Of a DNA stretch of 64,000 nucleotides, positions 23,157 through 34,125 are shown piece by piece. The notes beneath the pieces are model-generated. The model ran no database searches. It had not been told where the DNA came from and was given only the letters and a program-made list of their open reading frames with translations. The stretch lies in NCBI RefSeq assembly GCF_037893015.1, contig NC_133666.1, forward strand, positions 256,004,294-256,068,293, written 5' to 3'. Source of the DNA: Macrotis lagotis. Taxonomy: Eukaryota > Chordata > Mammalia > Peramelemorphia > Peramelidae. Each line of letters opens with the position of its first letter. The first letter of the stretch is position 1. A program made the translations under genes and the position numbers.

Positions 23157-23565
23157 ATTTGGCACCTCTGAGCCAAATTTTAACTTTAATATCAAAGTAA
23201 TAAATATTTTCATTAAGCATTGTAACTTTCATTCAATATCTTTCAAATAGACCATACCACAATCCATCTACAGTCAATCAAACTCAACCCTAGTTCATTC
23301 TTGCACAGTCTGTGAGTTAGGGCAGAACTCCCTTCTACTTATATTAATATATCTGCTTATCTTTTGTAGGAAGGGAATGGAGTTATGCCTCATTTCTGAT
23401 CACCAAGGTATGATGAAGAGAATCAGGAAAATTATATGAAAATGCATATAAAGAAATGATTATGATTTTAAAGTAGATTAAGTTTGAAAACACTAACAAA
23501 GCATCAAAATGATACAGGTATATTTGCTCATATTATGTTCTTGATTCAAAAGCTCTCAAGAATAA
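23157..23565. other. Intergenic, nothing recognised
   Basis: AT-rich, no frame or repeat recognised. Confidence 0.35.
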
Positions 23566-23569
23566 GCAT

Positions 23570-23715
23570 TTTGTTTCTTTTTAAAAATATTTTATCTATT
23601 TTTCCAACTACATGCAACAGTAGTTTTCAACAATCATTTTTTGCAAGGTTTTGAATTTCACATTTTTCTCCCTCCCTCTCTCCTTCACTTCCCTCACCCT
23701 TCCCTCTGAGAGAAA
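23570..23715 (-). mobile_element. L1 3' UTR fragment, antisense
   Basis: Has ccaactacatgcaacagtagttttcaacaatcatttttt...ctccctccctctctccttcacttccctc, the antisense pyrimidine-rich end of L1. Confidence 0.6.
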
Positions 23716-23739
23716 GCAATCTAACAAAGGAGAGGTAGT

Positions 23740-23965
23740 TTTCAGTAGTATTTATTGTCCTTCAGTATTGAAGAATACCACAACATCAGGAAAGTGATGT
23801 GATGACTTGCACATAAGATTAAAGTGAGGGGATGTGCAAAGATGCCTTTCTCACTATTCCATATGAGAGCCAAGTGGCCTGACATAGTTAGATCATGACG
23901 TTAGTGATCAATGTGAAACCTTGACCTTTTAGAGTAAGGTCTTTCCCATATCACTGAGACTCTTA
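23740..23965 (-). repeat. Composite SINE body, antisense
   Basis: Reads attgtccttcagtattgaagaataccacaacatcagg...gatgacttgcacataagattaaagtgagg, the antisense of the composite SINE 3' domain. Confidence 0.5.
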
Positions 23966-24479
23966 GGTATTACTGTATTATCTCTCAATTGCCTTATTTT
24001 ATGAAGATAAACTTTCTACAGTAAGGAAAAACTAACTTGACTCAATGATCTAAGCTCACCAGATATGCAAGAATCTTGAGGTTTTCCAAGGGAGGGAGCT
24101 AGGGGGAGGCTTTCAGGGCAAACCCATTCCAGGGTGACCCTCCCCTTTACAAAGAAAAGAGAAGTTTCCCTGGGGTTCCCACTGACTTCTCAGGCATCAG
24201 TCCTACTACCAAACAGGCCTCGCTGAGGCACCTGTCTCAGCCCCTCTGGATTCAGGGATCAGAACCCAGCTCCCTTTCAATGGGCTCAGGTCCCAAACAT
24301 TCAGAATGATTTTTGCCTATCTCTCAGGACTGACTGATCCTATTAGTAATTGGGAGAGAGTAACTTCAAGTGAGTGAGTGATGAAGCTGCAGAAGTTTAA
24401 GAAGAAAATGTGAGAAGAGAAAGTGAATTCATAGCATCATTCCCTGAAGTACAGGAAACTGCTTCCTTTTGATAAGTAT

Positions 24480-24740
24480 AATTGCCAAAGATGCTTTCTG
24501 TTGTGGCTGTTCAGTTGTTTTAGTTCAGTCTAATTCTTTGTGAACCCCATTTTCTTGTCAAAGATACTGGAGTGGTTTGCCATTTCCTTCTTTAGTTCAT
24601 TTTATAGATGAGGAGACTGACACAAGTAGGGTTAAGTGACTTGCCTAGTATCACACAGCTAATGTCTGAGATGGATTTGAATTCAGATCTTTCTTATTCC
24701 ACATCTGGTGCTCTATTCACTGTACCACCTAACTTATTCC
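24480..24740 (-). repeat. MAR-type long tRNA SINE
   Basis: Antisense order: gatactggagtggtttgccatttcc, attttatagatgaggagactg, agggttaagtgacttgcctag, atcacacagctaatgtctgag, then ggtgctctattcactgtaccacctaa. About 260 bp, so longer than the short SINE family. Confidence 0.8.
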
Positions 24741-26175
24741 AAGTTGCATTCTACTTCTATTAATTTCTACTTTAGTTTCTCCCATTAGTCTTTCCTATTA
24801 GTTAGAAACAGGACTAAAATGATAATTCCCTTTGAACCATCTTCCATGTATTAAAGAATGAGTTGGTTAGTAAGTAAGACAAGAATGTATCAACTGACTC
24901 ACTTTTAGTGGAGCAAAATGTTTAGAAGATAGCTGGACGATTGGCAACCTCCATCATTACTACACCAAATCTCTCTGCCAGATTTGTGATGTTTCTTGTA
25001 CTCATCTACACAGTCTCTAGTATATTCCTCTACTAAGAGTGTTTCTGTTTCTCCCATTCCCCCCTCCCATTAAATTTCACTCAAATGCTGATTAGTGTGT
25101 TTCCACCTAAGCATTCATGGATTTCCTTAGGAATATACCTTCTTAAAGGACAATGCTATTCCACTGTTCCTTTTATTTATTCTTTTCTGCTTTTTTGTTT
25201 AAGATATTCCAGAACCATAGTTTTTTTTCAGGTACAAATTTTTTTTTTTAATTTTTTTTGTTTTGTTTTGTTTTTGTTTTTAAATCAGTAAAAGAAACTG
25301 GGGCCTAGAAGCTACAGTGTCCTAAGCAGCACAGAACCATAGTTTAGTGATAAGTTCCATTTTACTGTTGGAAAAAAAAAAAAGACTCATATCAATACTG
25401 TGCTCTGCATTTTAAAATTCATGTTTGTCAGAAACAATTTTATTTAATTGAACATTAATCTAAGAGCCAAGGATTTCTAGCTTTGAGAGAGCTATCCAAT
25501 CTGGCATTGTCCCCCCACACACACACCCTGAGACATGACTCTGACGCAAGATGATTTATAATCAATGTAGCTCCCACAAAAGCTGCATATTGAGAATCTA
25601 ACTCAAAAGGAGACTTCCCTTTGATGGACCAATTTCTTGATTGCTTATGGTATTGGGAACACAATGGTCTTAACTGCCTGAGTTAAATTTGGTTATAGTT
25701 CTCTCCCTTTCACCCATCTTTCCAAAGGAGCTTTTCCCCAGGTGTCTGGAAAGGGCTTTAAATAAAAATATTATTTCTGATAATTTTTAGTTTTACTAAA
25801 GGAGGTTTTTAATATACACCCACATCACCAAATCTCAGTGAAGCCTATGAAATGAAATTTGCTTCCTTAATGCCTTAGGGTTTCCAGTTTACCTTGTTTA
25901 TTACTCATATTTTACACATTTGTCTATGGATCTCAGAGACCAGAGGTTTTATTGCCAGTCTTCTTAGATTTGTTTTCAGTGAATTATTAGTCCTCTTCTT
26001 CCTTTTGTGTTCTATCTACTGCTCTCTGTATAGATGTTTTGGCCAATATTTATGATCAGTTTTCCTCTTTGCTCCTCCATTTTTACTTTAAAGCATTCTT
26101 TGTGAAACTCACAAAACTTAAGACAAATGTATTTTTAATGATACTAGTTAGGTATACTATATTCCTGGTGGAAAG
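24741..26175. other. Intergenic, nothing recognised
   Basis: Contains T-rich runs around 25210-25280. Short open frames at 25085-25291 and 25455-25664 lack motifs and follow the T-runs. Confidence 0.35.
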
Positions 26176-26179
26176 CAGA

Positions 26180-26530
26180 AATACCAATACCATTACCAAA
26201 GAGCCTCTTTTTAATCTGCTGCTCTCTTCCTATATCTACTTTCTTCTCTGAAATGCCTCCCTTCTATCAGCAGCCATGATGAAAACATCCTTTGTGTTCC
26301 AGAGGTCTTTAATTTCTTTCTCCAAGACCTTTCCTTCTGGCAGTATCGTTTGTCCCAGCATAAATCACCAGGATGGGTAATAGTTTATTACTTTGACAAG
26401 TCTTGGATGACTTCCCATCACATTCTGGCGACATGTCCCAGAAAGACAACAGCCCTCTCTAATACTAATTTTTAGGTCAAGAAATGGCTGCCTAGACTAT
26501 CCCTCAACAGGGAGTTACTAAACACTATTA
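26180..26530 (-). mobile_element. Old LINE-like repeat (CR1/L3-like), antisense
   Basis: Shares the catgatgaaaac...block with 19.90-19.98 kb, then continues tttcttctccaag-like and ggcagtatcgtttgtcccagcataaatcaccaggatggg, a segment I associate with CR1/L3-type sequence. The name is tentative; the repetition inside the window is directly visible. Confidence 0.4.
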
Positions 26531-27035
26531 CTTATCTCATTTCCCTCTGATCAGTATCCTTGTTCTCTGTGGTTTCATGTTAGTGTTCCTCAGAGCAAAG
26601 AAGTTATTTCCTGCTCTGCTCTGAGGGTCCAGTTTTATTCTCTATAAAGGTTAAACTAAGGTACATGGCCCCTTTTGAGTATATGGATAGATTCTAGGGG
26701 TTCCATGAACTTGAATGGGAAAAATTATATCTTTATTTTCATTGGCCTTTGGTTTCCTTTGTAATCCAATATATTTTATTTTATGCATTATTATGAGGAA
26801 AGGAGTCCATCAGTTTTACCAGAAAGTGTTGTGTGTGATATCAAAAAGGTGTCTGCATCAAAAAAATCTCTGCTTTACAGGAAGTCACATAGATCCAGGT
26901 ATCCATTTCTTCTGTTCCATTCTTCCATCTTGTAACCTCTTGAAAGTCACTGCCTCTTCCAATTCTTTTGCCTTGGTTCCTCTTTGAAGCACTTTTCTCT
27001 TCTTTTCCAAAGAACATAGTCAAATTAAGAAGTGT
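26531..27035. other. Intergenic, nothing recognised
   Basis: Frames at 26715-26987 (+) and 26841-27023 (-) overlap each other and lack motifs. Confidence 0.35.
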
Positions 27036-27039
27036 TAAT

Positions 27040-27368
27040 CAAGTGCCTGATTGGTTCTTATCCTTTGTTCTGGAAGAAGATCAAAATTACGTCACTATGT
27101 TAAAGACAAGTTACAGTCTATCCCACTGAGACTGCTCAAATCAATACTAGCTCTGAATGCTCTACCATGGGTCACCCACAAAAACACCTGGAGTGATTTC
27201 TTTAAACTTACTAATCTCACATTTCCTTTGAGCTACTTCCATTTTGCCTTGCTCATAGATCAGAGCACCTTCTCTGAGGGGGGCATGCCATACTGGGCAG
27301 TCCTGTGCCACGGTCTTCCATGCTGAACAATCAATTTCGAAGTTCTTAAGAGTGACCTTCAACTATTG
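27040..27368 (-). mobile_element. RTE-type LINE, C-terminal reverse-transcriptase fragment
   Basis: On the minus strand the frame at 27362-27162 reads LKNFEIDCSAWKT, AQDCPVWHAPLREGALIYEQ and KMEVAQRKCE, a pattern I know from the C-terminal end of marsupial RTE/BovB-like LINEs. The 5' side on the plus strand (tcctttgttctggaagaagatcaaaattacg) is the element's 3' tail. A second copy is at 40.56-41.24 kb. Confidence 0.65.
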
Positions 27369-27427
27369 AACTCACCACCTATCTGCCCCTTAGATGCAAA
27401 AATCTTAAATAAAATCTTAGCAAAATG

Positions 27428-27602
27428 ATTAGAACAGGGTACAGCTAGGTGGCACAGTGGATAGAGCACCGGTCCTGGAATCAGGAGTACCTGAGTTCAA
27501 TTCAGGCCTCAGACACTTAATAAGTACCTAGCTGTGTGGCCTTGGGCAAGCCACTTAACCCCATTTGCCTTGCAAAAAATCTAAAAAAAAACAATTATAA
27601 CA
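27428..27602 (+). mobile_element. Short marsupial SINE inside L1
   Basis: Body 27437-27593, flanked by attagaaca (27428-27436) and attataaca (27594-27602). L1 sequence resumes directly after it. Confidence 0.85.
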
Positions 27603-28265
27603 AATTATCACTAGGATAATACATTATGACAAAGTAGGATTTATCCCAGGAATGCAGGATTGGTTCAATATTAGGAAAACTCTTAGTATAATTAACTATA
27701 TCAATAACAAACCTATCAGGAATCATGATTATATCAATAGATGCTGAAAAAGCTTTTGACAAAATACAGCACCCATCCCTACTCAAAACACTAGAAAGTA
27801 TAGGAATAAATGGACTGTTCCTTAGAATAATAAGCAGTATCTATCTGAAAACATCAACAAGCATTATATGCAATGGGGATAGGCTAGAGGCATCCCAATA
27901 AAATCAGGGTGAAACAAGGATGCCCATTATCACTACTACTATTCAGTATCGTATTAGAAATGTTAGCTTCAGCAATAAAAGAAAAAGAAATCGAAGGAAT
28001 TAGAATTAGAAACAAAGAGACAAAGCTCTCACTTTTTGCGGATGACATGATGGTCTATCTAAAGGACTCCTAAAAATCATCTAAAAACTACTAGAAATAA
28101 TGAGCAACTTTAGCAAAGTTTCAGGATATAAAATAAACCCTCATAAAGCATCAACATTTCTATATATGACTAGCAAGATGCAGCAGAAAGAGCTAGAAAA
28201 AGAAATCCCATTCAAAGTAACTTCGGACAATATAAAATACTTGGGAGTCTATCTGTTTAGGCAGA

Positions 28266-28433
28266 CTCAGAAACTTTTTTTAGATTTTTGCAAGGCAAAT
28301 GGGGTTAAGTGGCTTGCCCAAGGCCACACAGCTAGGTAATTATTAAGTGTCTGAGTTCACATTTGAACTCGGGTCCTCCTGACTCCAGGGTCGGTGCTCT
28401 ATCCACTGCCTAGCTGCCCCTCAGAAACTTTTT
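28266..28433 (-). mobile_element. Short marsupial SINE inside L1, opposite strand
   Basis: Body 28280-28419 in antisense, with ctcagaaacttttt at 28266-28279 and 28420-28433 as a perfect 14-bp duplication. Confidence 0.9.
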
Positions 28434-28840
28434 GAAAACAATTACAAAACACTTCTCACACAAATAAAATCAGATTTAAATAACTGGGCAAATATCAACT
28501 GCTCATGGATAGGCTGAGCTAATATAATAAAAATGACAATTCTATCCAAATTAAACTACTTGTTTAGTGCCCTACCAATCAAAATTTCAAAAATAATTAC
28601 TTTAATGAGTTAGAAAAAATTGTAAGTAAATTCATATGGAGAAATAAAAAAGTCAACAATTTCTAGGGATTTAATGAAGAAAAGTGCAAATAAAAAAATG
28701 TGGCTTAGCCTTACCAATTCTAAAATTATATTATAAAGCATCAGTCATCAAAACTGCCTGGTATTGGCTAAGAAATAGAGTGGTGGATCAGTGGAATAGA
28801 CTAGGGGTAATAGCATGAAATGATTATAGATCATAGTAAT

Positions 28841-29012
28841 CTGCTGGGGGTTTTATTTTAGGTTTTTGAAAGGCAAATGGGGTTAAGTGGCTTGCCCAAG
28901 GCCACACAGCTAGGCTATTATTAAGTGTCTGAGGCTGTATTTGAACTCAGATACTCCTGACTCCAAGGCCAGTGTTGTATCCACTGTGCCACCTAGCCCA
29001 CCAAATAATCTA
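28841..29012 (-). mobile_element. Short marsupial SINE inside L1, opposite strand
   Basis: Antisense body about 28855-28999 (ttttaggtttttgaaaggcaaatgggg ... gtgccacctagccc). Flanks taatctgctgggg and taatctactgttt are the likely diverged duplication. Confidence 0.8.
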
Positions 29013-30436
29013 CTGTTTGATAAACCCAAAGAGTCCAGTTATTGGGCTAAAAACTCTCTCTTGGATAAAAACTATTGGGAAAATTGGAAGTTGGTATGGT
29101 AGAAAGTTAGATTAGACCAACGGCTCACACCTTAAACCAAGAGAAGATCAAAATGGATACAGCATTTAGACATAAAAAACAATATTATAAACAAGCTAGG
29201 ATATCAAGGACTAGTTTACCTGTCAGACCTATGGAAAGGGAAGTAGTTTATGATCAAGGAAGAGATGGAGAACATAATTAAAAACAAACTAGACAATTTT
29301 GATTACATTAAATTAAAAAGCTTTTGCACAGACAAAACCACTGTAACCAAGATCAAAAGAAATATAATAACTTGGGAAACAATTTTTACAGCTAACATTT
29401 CTGACAATGGACTCATTTCTAAAATATACAGAGAACTGAGTCAAATTTTTAAAAAAGACAAGCCATTCCCCAATTGACAAATGGTCAAAGAATATGCAAA
29501 GGCAATTTACAGATGTAGAAATCAAAGCAATCCATAGTCATATGAAAAATTGCTCTAAATCACTACTTATTAGAGAAATGCAAATTAAAGCATGTCTCAG
29601 GTACCATCTCACACCTCTCAGACTGGCCACTATGATGAGAAAGGATGATGATCAATGCTGGAAGGGATGTGGGATATTTGGGACACTATTACATTGTTGG
29701 TGGAGCTGTGAACTCATCCAGCCTTTCTGGAGAGCAATTTGGAATTACGCCCAAAAGGCAACAAAAATGTTCATACCCTTTTATCCAGTGTTACCACTAC
29801 TGGGTCTTTACCCTGAAGAGATCATAAGAAAGGGTAAAGACATCACTTGTACAAAAATTGTGGCAGCCCTGTTTGTAGTGGCAAAGAATTGGAAATCAAA
29901 TAAATGTCCTTCAATTGGGAAACGGCTTAGCAAACTGTGGTATATGTACATCATGGAACACTATTGTTCTATTAGAAACCAGGAGGGACGGGAATTCAGG
30001 GAAGCCTGGAGGGATTTGCATAAACTAATGCTGAGCGAGATGAGCAGAACCAGAAAAACACTGTACACCCTAACAGCAACATGGGGGCGATGATCAACCT
30101 TAAGGGACTTGCTCATTCCATCAGTGCAACAATCAAGGACAATTTGGGGCTGTCTGCAAGGGGGAATACCATCTGTATCTAGAAAAGCAACTGTAGAGTT
30201 TGAACAAAGACCAAAGATTATTACCTTTAATTAAAAAAATCTTATTATGTAATTTTTCTATCTTATACTTCATTTTTCTTCCCTAAGGATATGATTTCTC
30301 TCATCACATTCAACTTAGATCACATATATCATGGAAACAATGTAAAGGCTAACAGACTGCCTTCTGTGGGGGGTGGGGGGAGGGAAGCAAGATTGGGGGA
30401 AAATTGTAAAATTCAAAGCAAATAAAATCTTTCTTT

Positions 30437-30612
30437 AAAAAGGGGGAGGGGGTGGCTAGGTGGCGCAGTGGATAAAGCACCGGCCCTGGAGTCAGGAGTA
30501 CCTGGGTTCAAATCTGGTCTCAGACACTTAATAATTACCTAGCTGTGTGGCCTTGGGCAAGCCACTTAGCCCCATTTGCCTAGCAAAAACCTAAAAAAAA
30601 AAGGGGGGGGAG
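30437..30612 (+). mobile_element. Short marsupial SINE in the L1 tail
   Basis: Body about 30448-30597 with the head ggtggctaggtggcgcagtgg and a clean B box gggttcaaatct. It sits in the A/G-rich tail of the upstream L1, between aaaagggggag-type flanks. Confidence 0.85.
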
Positions 30613-31483
30613 AAAAGAAGTATATTATGTATATGCATAAAAAACTGTAAGCAAGTAAACATTGCAATTGCCTCAAGGGGAAAAAAGGGAGACCTTCAGG
30701 GGTATCAGTCACTGTATATCCTAGGGATATATATATAGAAAGGCAAAAAACAAACAAAAGATAGAGGCTTCTCTCAGGGGTTCACAGTCCATTAGGAATA
30801 TAACAACTATGCTCAAACAAAATATGGACAGAACAAATTGAACATGATTATAGGGGAAGCTTTATTACATTCTCCCTAAGGGATAGAGATGTGTTCTTCC
30901 AGTTCTTTCACTTTTTTCCTCTATTATGATCTGACTTTGTGTATGTACAGCTATTACTAGTCTCTGGCAGATGTATAAACATAGTATATTTGCTACAGGT
31001 TACTGAAAAATTCCCTTGATCTTCCATAAGTACTTGGAAAGAGGGCTTCAAATTCTTCATTTTTTTGATAGTTCTAGAAGTATTTATGTGCAAAATCTGC
31101 TGGAAAATTTCCTATTTTCCATGCCTGTTTACTTCACTGGGGGTTGAGTCACTGAGGGGGGATCCTGGGTGAGTATATTTAAATTTATGCCAGGTTTCTT
31201 GCTTTTATCTCCCTTTCCCCATATATCAAGAAAATTGCTCAGCTGCCTTTGATTAACAAACTTTTGCTAAATTCAGAATACAAGAAAATGTCTAAAATAA
31301 GAATCCAAGCAGAATCTAATTGCTAGCCTTTTGACCCTCTTCTCTCCCTTATCTGTTCTGGTGGTTCCAATACTATCTCTGACTGAACTGCCAAGGCTAC
31401 TTCTGAGTATTTTGATTCTATTCCAAAGCTAAGTGGAGACCCATAACTATTGTGTCTGCTCAGTCTGGAATTCCAGTCCATGT
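30613..31483. other. Intergenic, nothing recognised
   Basis: No repeat named and no frame with a motif. Confidence 0.35.
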
Positions 31484-31770
31484 CTTGGTATCCTATTAAA
31501 AAATTTTTTTTAATTTGAAAGATTTTATTTATTCTGAATTTTACAGTTTTACCCCAATCTTGCTTATGCCCCAAAAGCAACAAAAATGTGCATACCCTTT
31601 GATCCAGCAATACCACTACTGGGTCTATACCCTGAAGAGATTATGAAAAAGGGTAAAAACATCACTTGTACAAAAATATTTACAGCAGCCCTGTTTGTGG
31701 TGGCAAAGAATTGGAAATTGAGTGAATGTCCATCAATTGAGGAATGGCTTAATAAACTTGGTACCCTATT
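31484..31770 (-). mobile_element. Short L1 insertion with 5' inversion (twin priming)
   Basis: The left half, 31498-31563, is antisense L1 3' end including the poly(A) (ttttttttaatttgaaag...ccccaatcttgct). The right half, 31564-31756, is sense L1 ORF2 C-terminal sequence (tatgccccaaaagcaacaaaaatgtgc...gaatggcttaataaa). Both halves lie between direct repeats cttggtatcctatt (31484-31497) and cttggtaccctatt (31757-31770), 13 of 14 identical. Read on the minus strand this is an L1 with its 5' segment inverted and the intervening part of ORF2/3' UTR lost. Confidence 0.88.
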
Positions 31771-33815
31771 TTTTGAAGGGATATTTGAGAGGATATCTAG
31801 TAGTCGAGCAACTACAGACACATCAATTAACCTCTGTGCCTTCTTAGTTTTTTCTGGAGTTAGAGCTCCAAACTTACAATATCATTTTTGTATCTTAAAC
31901 TTGGCTAGGATGAAGGACTGGGTGTCATGACATGGGTTGAATGTCTCTGAATAGAAGCATTGATTCTGAAGTTCTGCAAAGCCAATACCAAAGACAGTCC
32001 TGTAAAATTGAAGCAGTGCTGAATTTGGAGTCAGGGATCTGAATTCAAATCCCACCTCCTATTTCTTATTTCATATATGAATTTCAACAAATCAAGTAAC
32101 TTCTTGGGACCTGGGTTACCATTTGCATTTCAAAAATGGAATTGGAATAAATGATCTTTCCTTTTTTTGCTTTAGATCCAAGCTCTTATTAATGACTGGA
32201 ACTAGAGGACACCAATCAGCAAAGTCTAATTTAGCCAGGTAAGAAGCACCCACACATAGCTTGTCAACTTAATCTAGAAGTTTACAAGAATAAACATAAG
32301 TGAAGACAAAGCATTCAATTAAAAAATAAATATGGAGATGAAAATTCTCTTCATCTCATACCCTAAGCACCAGTGGATTAAAGAAAAATAGCAAACACAT
32401 TTTAAAAAATTCTGTGGGTTCAAGAAAAAAAGACAGGAACATGACAGGGGGGAGAAGAAACACCAAGGTTCAGTTGGTTCTATCTATAAAAAGGTGAAAT
32501 CACTTTAGAAAAAACAAGTCTACTAGTCCATAAAAGTACCATCCAATCCCACCCACCACCATCAGAGCCAATTTTATACCCAGGTACTAGAAATAATGAA
32601 AGTTGGAGTGACAGTGTGTTAAACAGTGCCAGGCTCTATTAATAGTAGCTCTGACTACAAAGCCAAGGACAGTCTTTCTCTGCAAACCCTGTGGCAGTGC
32701 TGCAGATCACATGTTAGTTGAGACTCATTCATACACGTATCGTGGCTTCTTCAAATACCAAATCCAGTAACAGGCATGGTACACACAGTGCTTATTGTGT
32801 TCTTCTCCATCGTCTGGCGCACACTTGATGAGTATAAACAAAATGCCAGATGGTATTCTTTTTATATGAATAACAGCAAATAATATTACAGAGCTGAACA
32901 CAAACCCCCACAGAATCATATATTGGTCAATTAAATTTAACACTTTTTTTTCTTTTTTGCTAGCCAGACATCTAAATATTTACCAGCCAACCCAGTCAAA
33001 TCCCTTAGGCATCCAGAAAGTGTACCACTCCTTGTTGGCCAGTCTAATCTTCCTATTGAACATCATAAAGACTGAGTCTAATGGAACTTCTTGAAACCAT
33101 TTTAGACAGACAAGTGACTATTCTCTTTGGACAGACTTCCACAGGATGAGTTCCTCAAGCCGTGCCATCTCCCTATAGTCTCATCCAGTTCTAAAAGTTT
33201 CTTATTTTCATTCAGGATCAACCCCCATATCTGAAAATTATTACTTCCGTTGAAACTTAATCTCTCCTGTTGCAGTCTAAACTCATTTCCTCTTCTTTTG
33301 CTTCCAGTGTGAATGAGAACAGCTGTTTATTGATTTCTGTAATACTTTGGATCCAAACTGAAGACAAAAGAATATAAATTACAGCTTGCAGAGTGATTTT
33401 AGAACTTGCCCTTGGGACCTACGGTATATCCTTGCATTATTACTCCAACATTTTGATGTCCCAAGTAGGAGACAAATACATTTGCCATTACTTCATGTAA
33501 AATTTATTAAATATCCTACTAGGAAATATACTGAGTATCATGGCATAGTATATAGATTGCTGGTCTTGGAGTTAGAAAGACTTGGGGTTCCTTCATGTCT
33601 ATGACATCTATGACTGGGTGATCTAACCTCTTAGTGTCCATGATAACTATGACCATAAGCCATAGAGGAAATGCTAATTTGCTTTGGTAGAAATAGATTC
33701 ATCAACAAGAGTTCTCTCACACTACTAAAATCACAACTCTGCCTCTTACCCCAATTCCAAATGCCCTGGGAAAGAAGGCAAGAATAAAATAGACACAGTC
33801 CCTGCTCTCTAATGA
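31771..33815. other. Mostly unique DNA with MIR-like scraps
   Basis: MIR-like pieces lie near 32005-32160 (ttggagtcagggatctgaattcaaatcc) and 33535-33660 (ttggagttagaaagacttgggg). Otherwise unrecognised. Confidence 0.4.
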
Positions 33816-34125
33816 TGTCTGTCCTTCATTTTCAAAGAAGACCACAGCATCAGGGAGCTCATGCCATAGCAAGATGTGAATTGGATTTGAGTGAGGGCTG
33901 TGCTAAGTCACTAGCCTCACTTTCTCTTCCAGAGCTATCTGCGTCCAGTGGTCAGATATGAATCAGAATGACTGGAGATGGCACTGGATGTGAGGCAGAG
34001 TTAAGTGACTTGTCCAAGGTCACACAGCTAGTGAGTTTCAAGTGCCTGAGGTGGGATTCAAACTCCCATCCTCCTGACTCCAAGGCCAATGCTCTATCCA
34101 CTGCCTCACCTAGCTGCCTTCCCTG
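33816..34125 (-). repeat. Composite marsupial SINE, antisense
   Basis: Shows tgtccttcattttcaaagaagaccacagcatcaggg, gtgaattggatttgagtgaggg, ctagcctcactttctcttccagagc, then the MAR-type head antisense ttaagtgacttgtccaaggtcacacagctag...ctctatccactgcctcacctagctgcc. Confidence 0.75.

Larger units (their letters stand above)
27390..30447 (+). mobile_element. 5'-truncated L1 interrupted by three SINEs
   Basis: Homologous in order to 15.49-18.05 kb: it opens at tagatgcaaaaatcttaaataaaatcttagcaaaa (15.49 kb equivalent), carries GFIPGMQDWFNI and [14 protein letters not shown] blocks near 27635-27775, FADDMM near 28035, and the C-terminal cysteine motif CWKGCGIFGTLLHCWWSC within the frame 29494-30093. 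The 3' UTR has a G-rich tract near 30367-30390 and ends in aataaaatctttctttaaaaa. SINEs at 27437, 28280 and 28855 split it. Frames are scattered, so it is dead and older than those SINEs. Confidence 0.92.

Noticed and set aside
31323-31616. 97-residue minus-strand frame
   Set aside because: Spans unique DNA, a target duplication and part of an L1 insertion, so it cannot be an ancestral gene.
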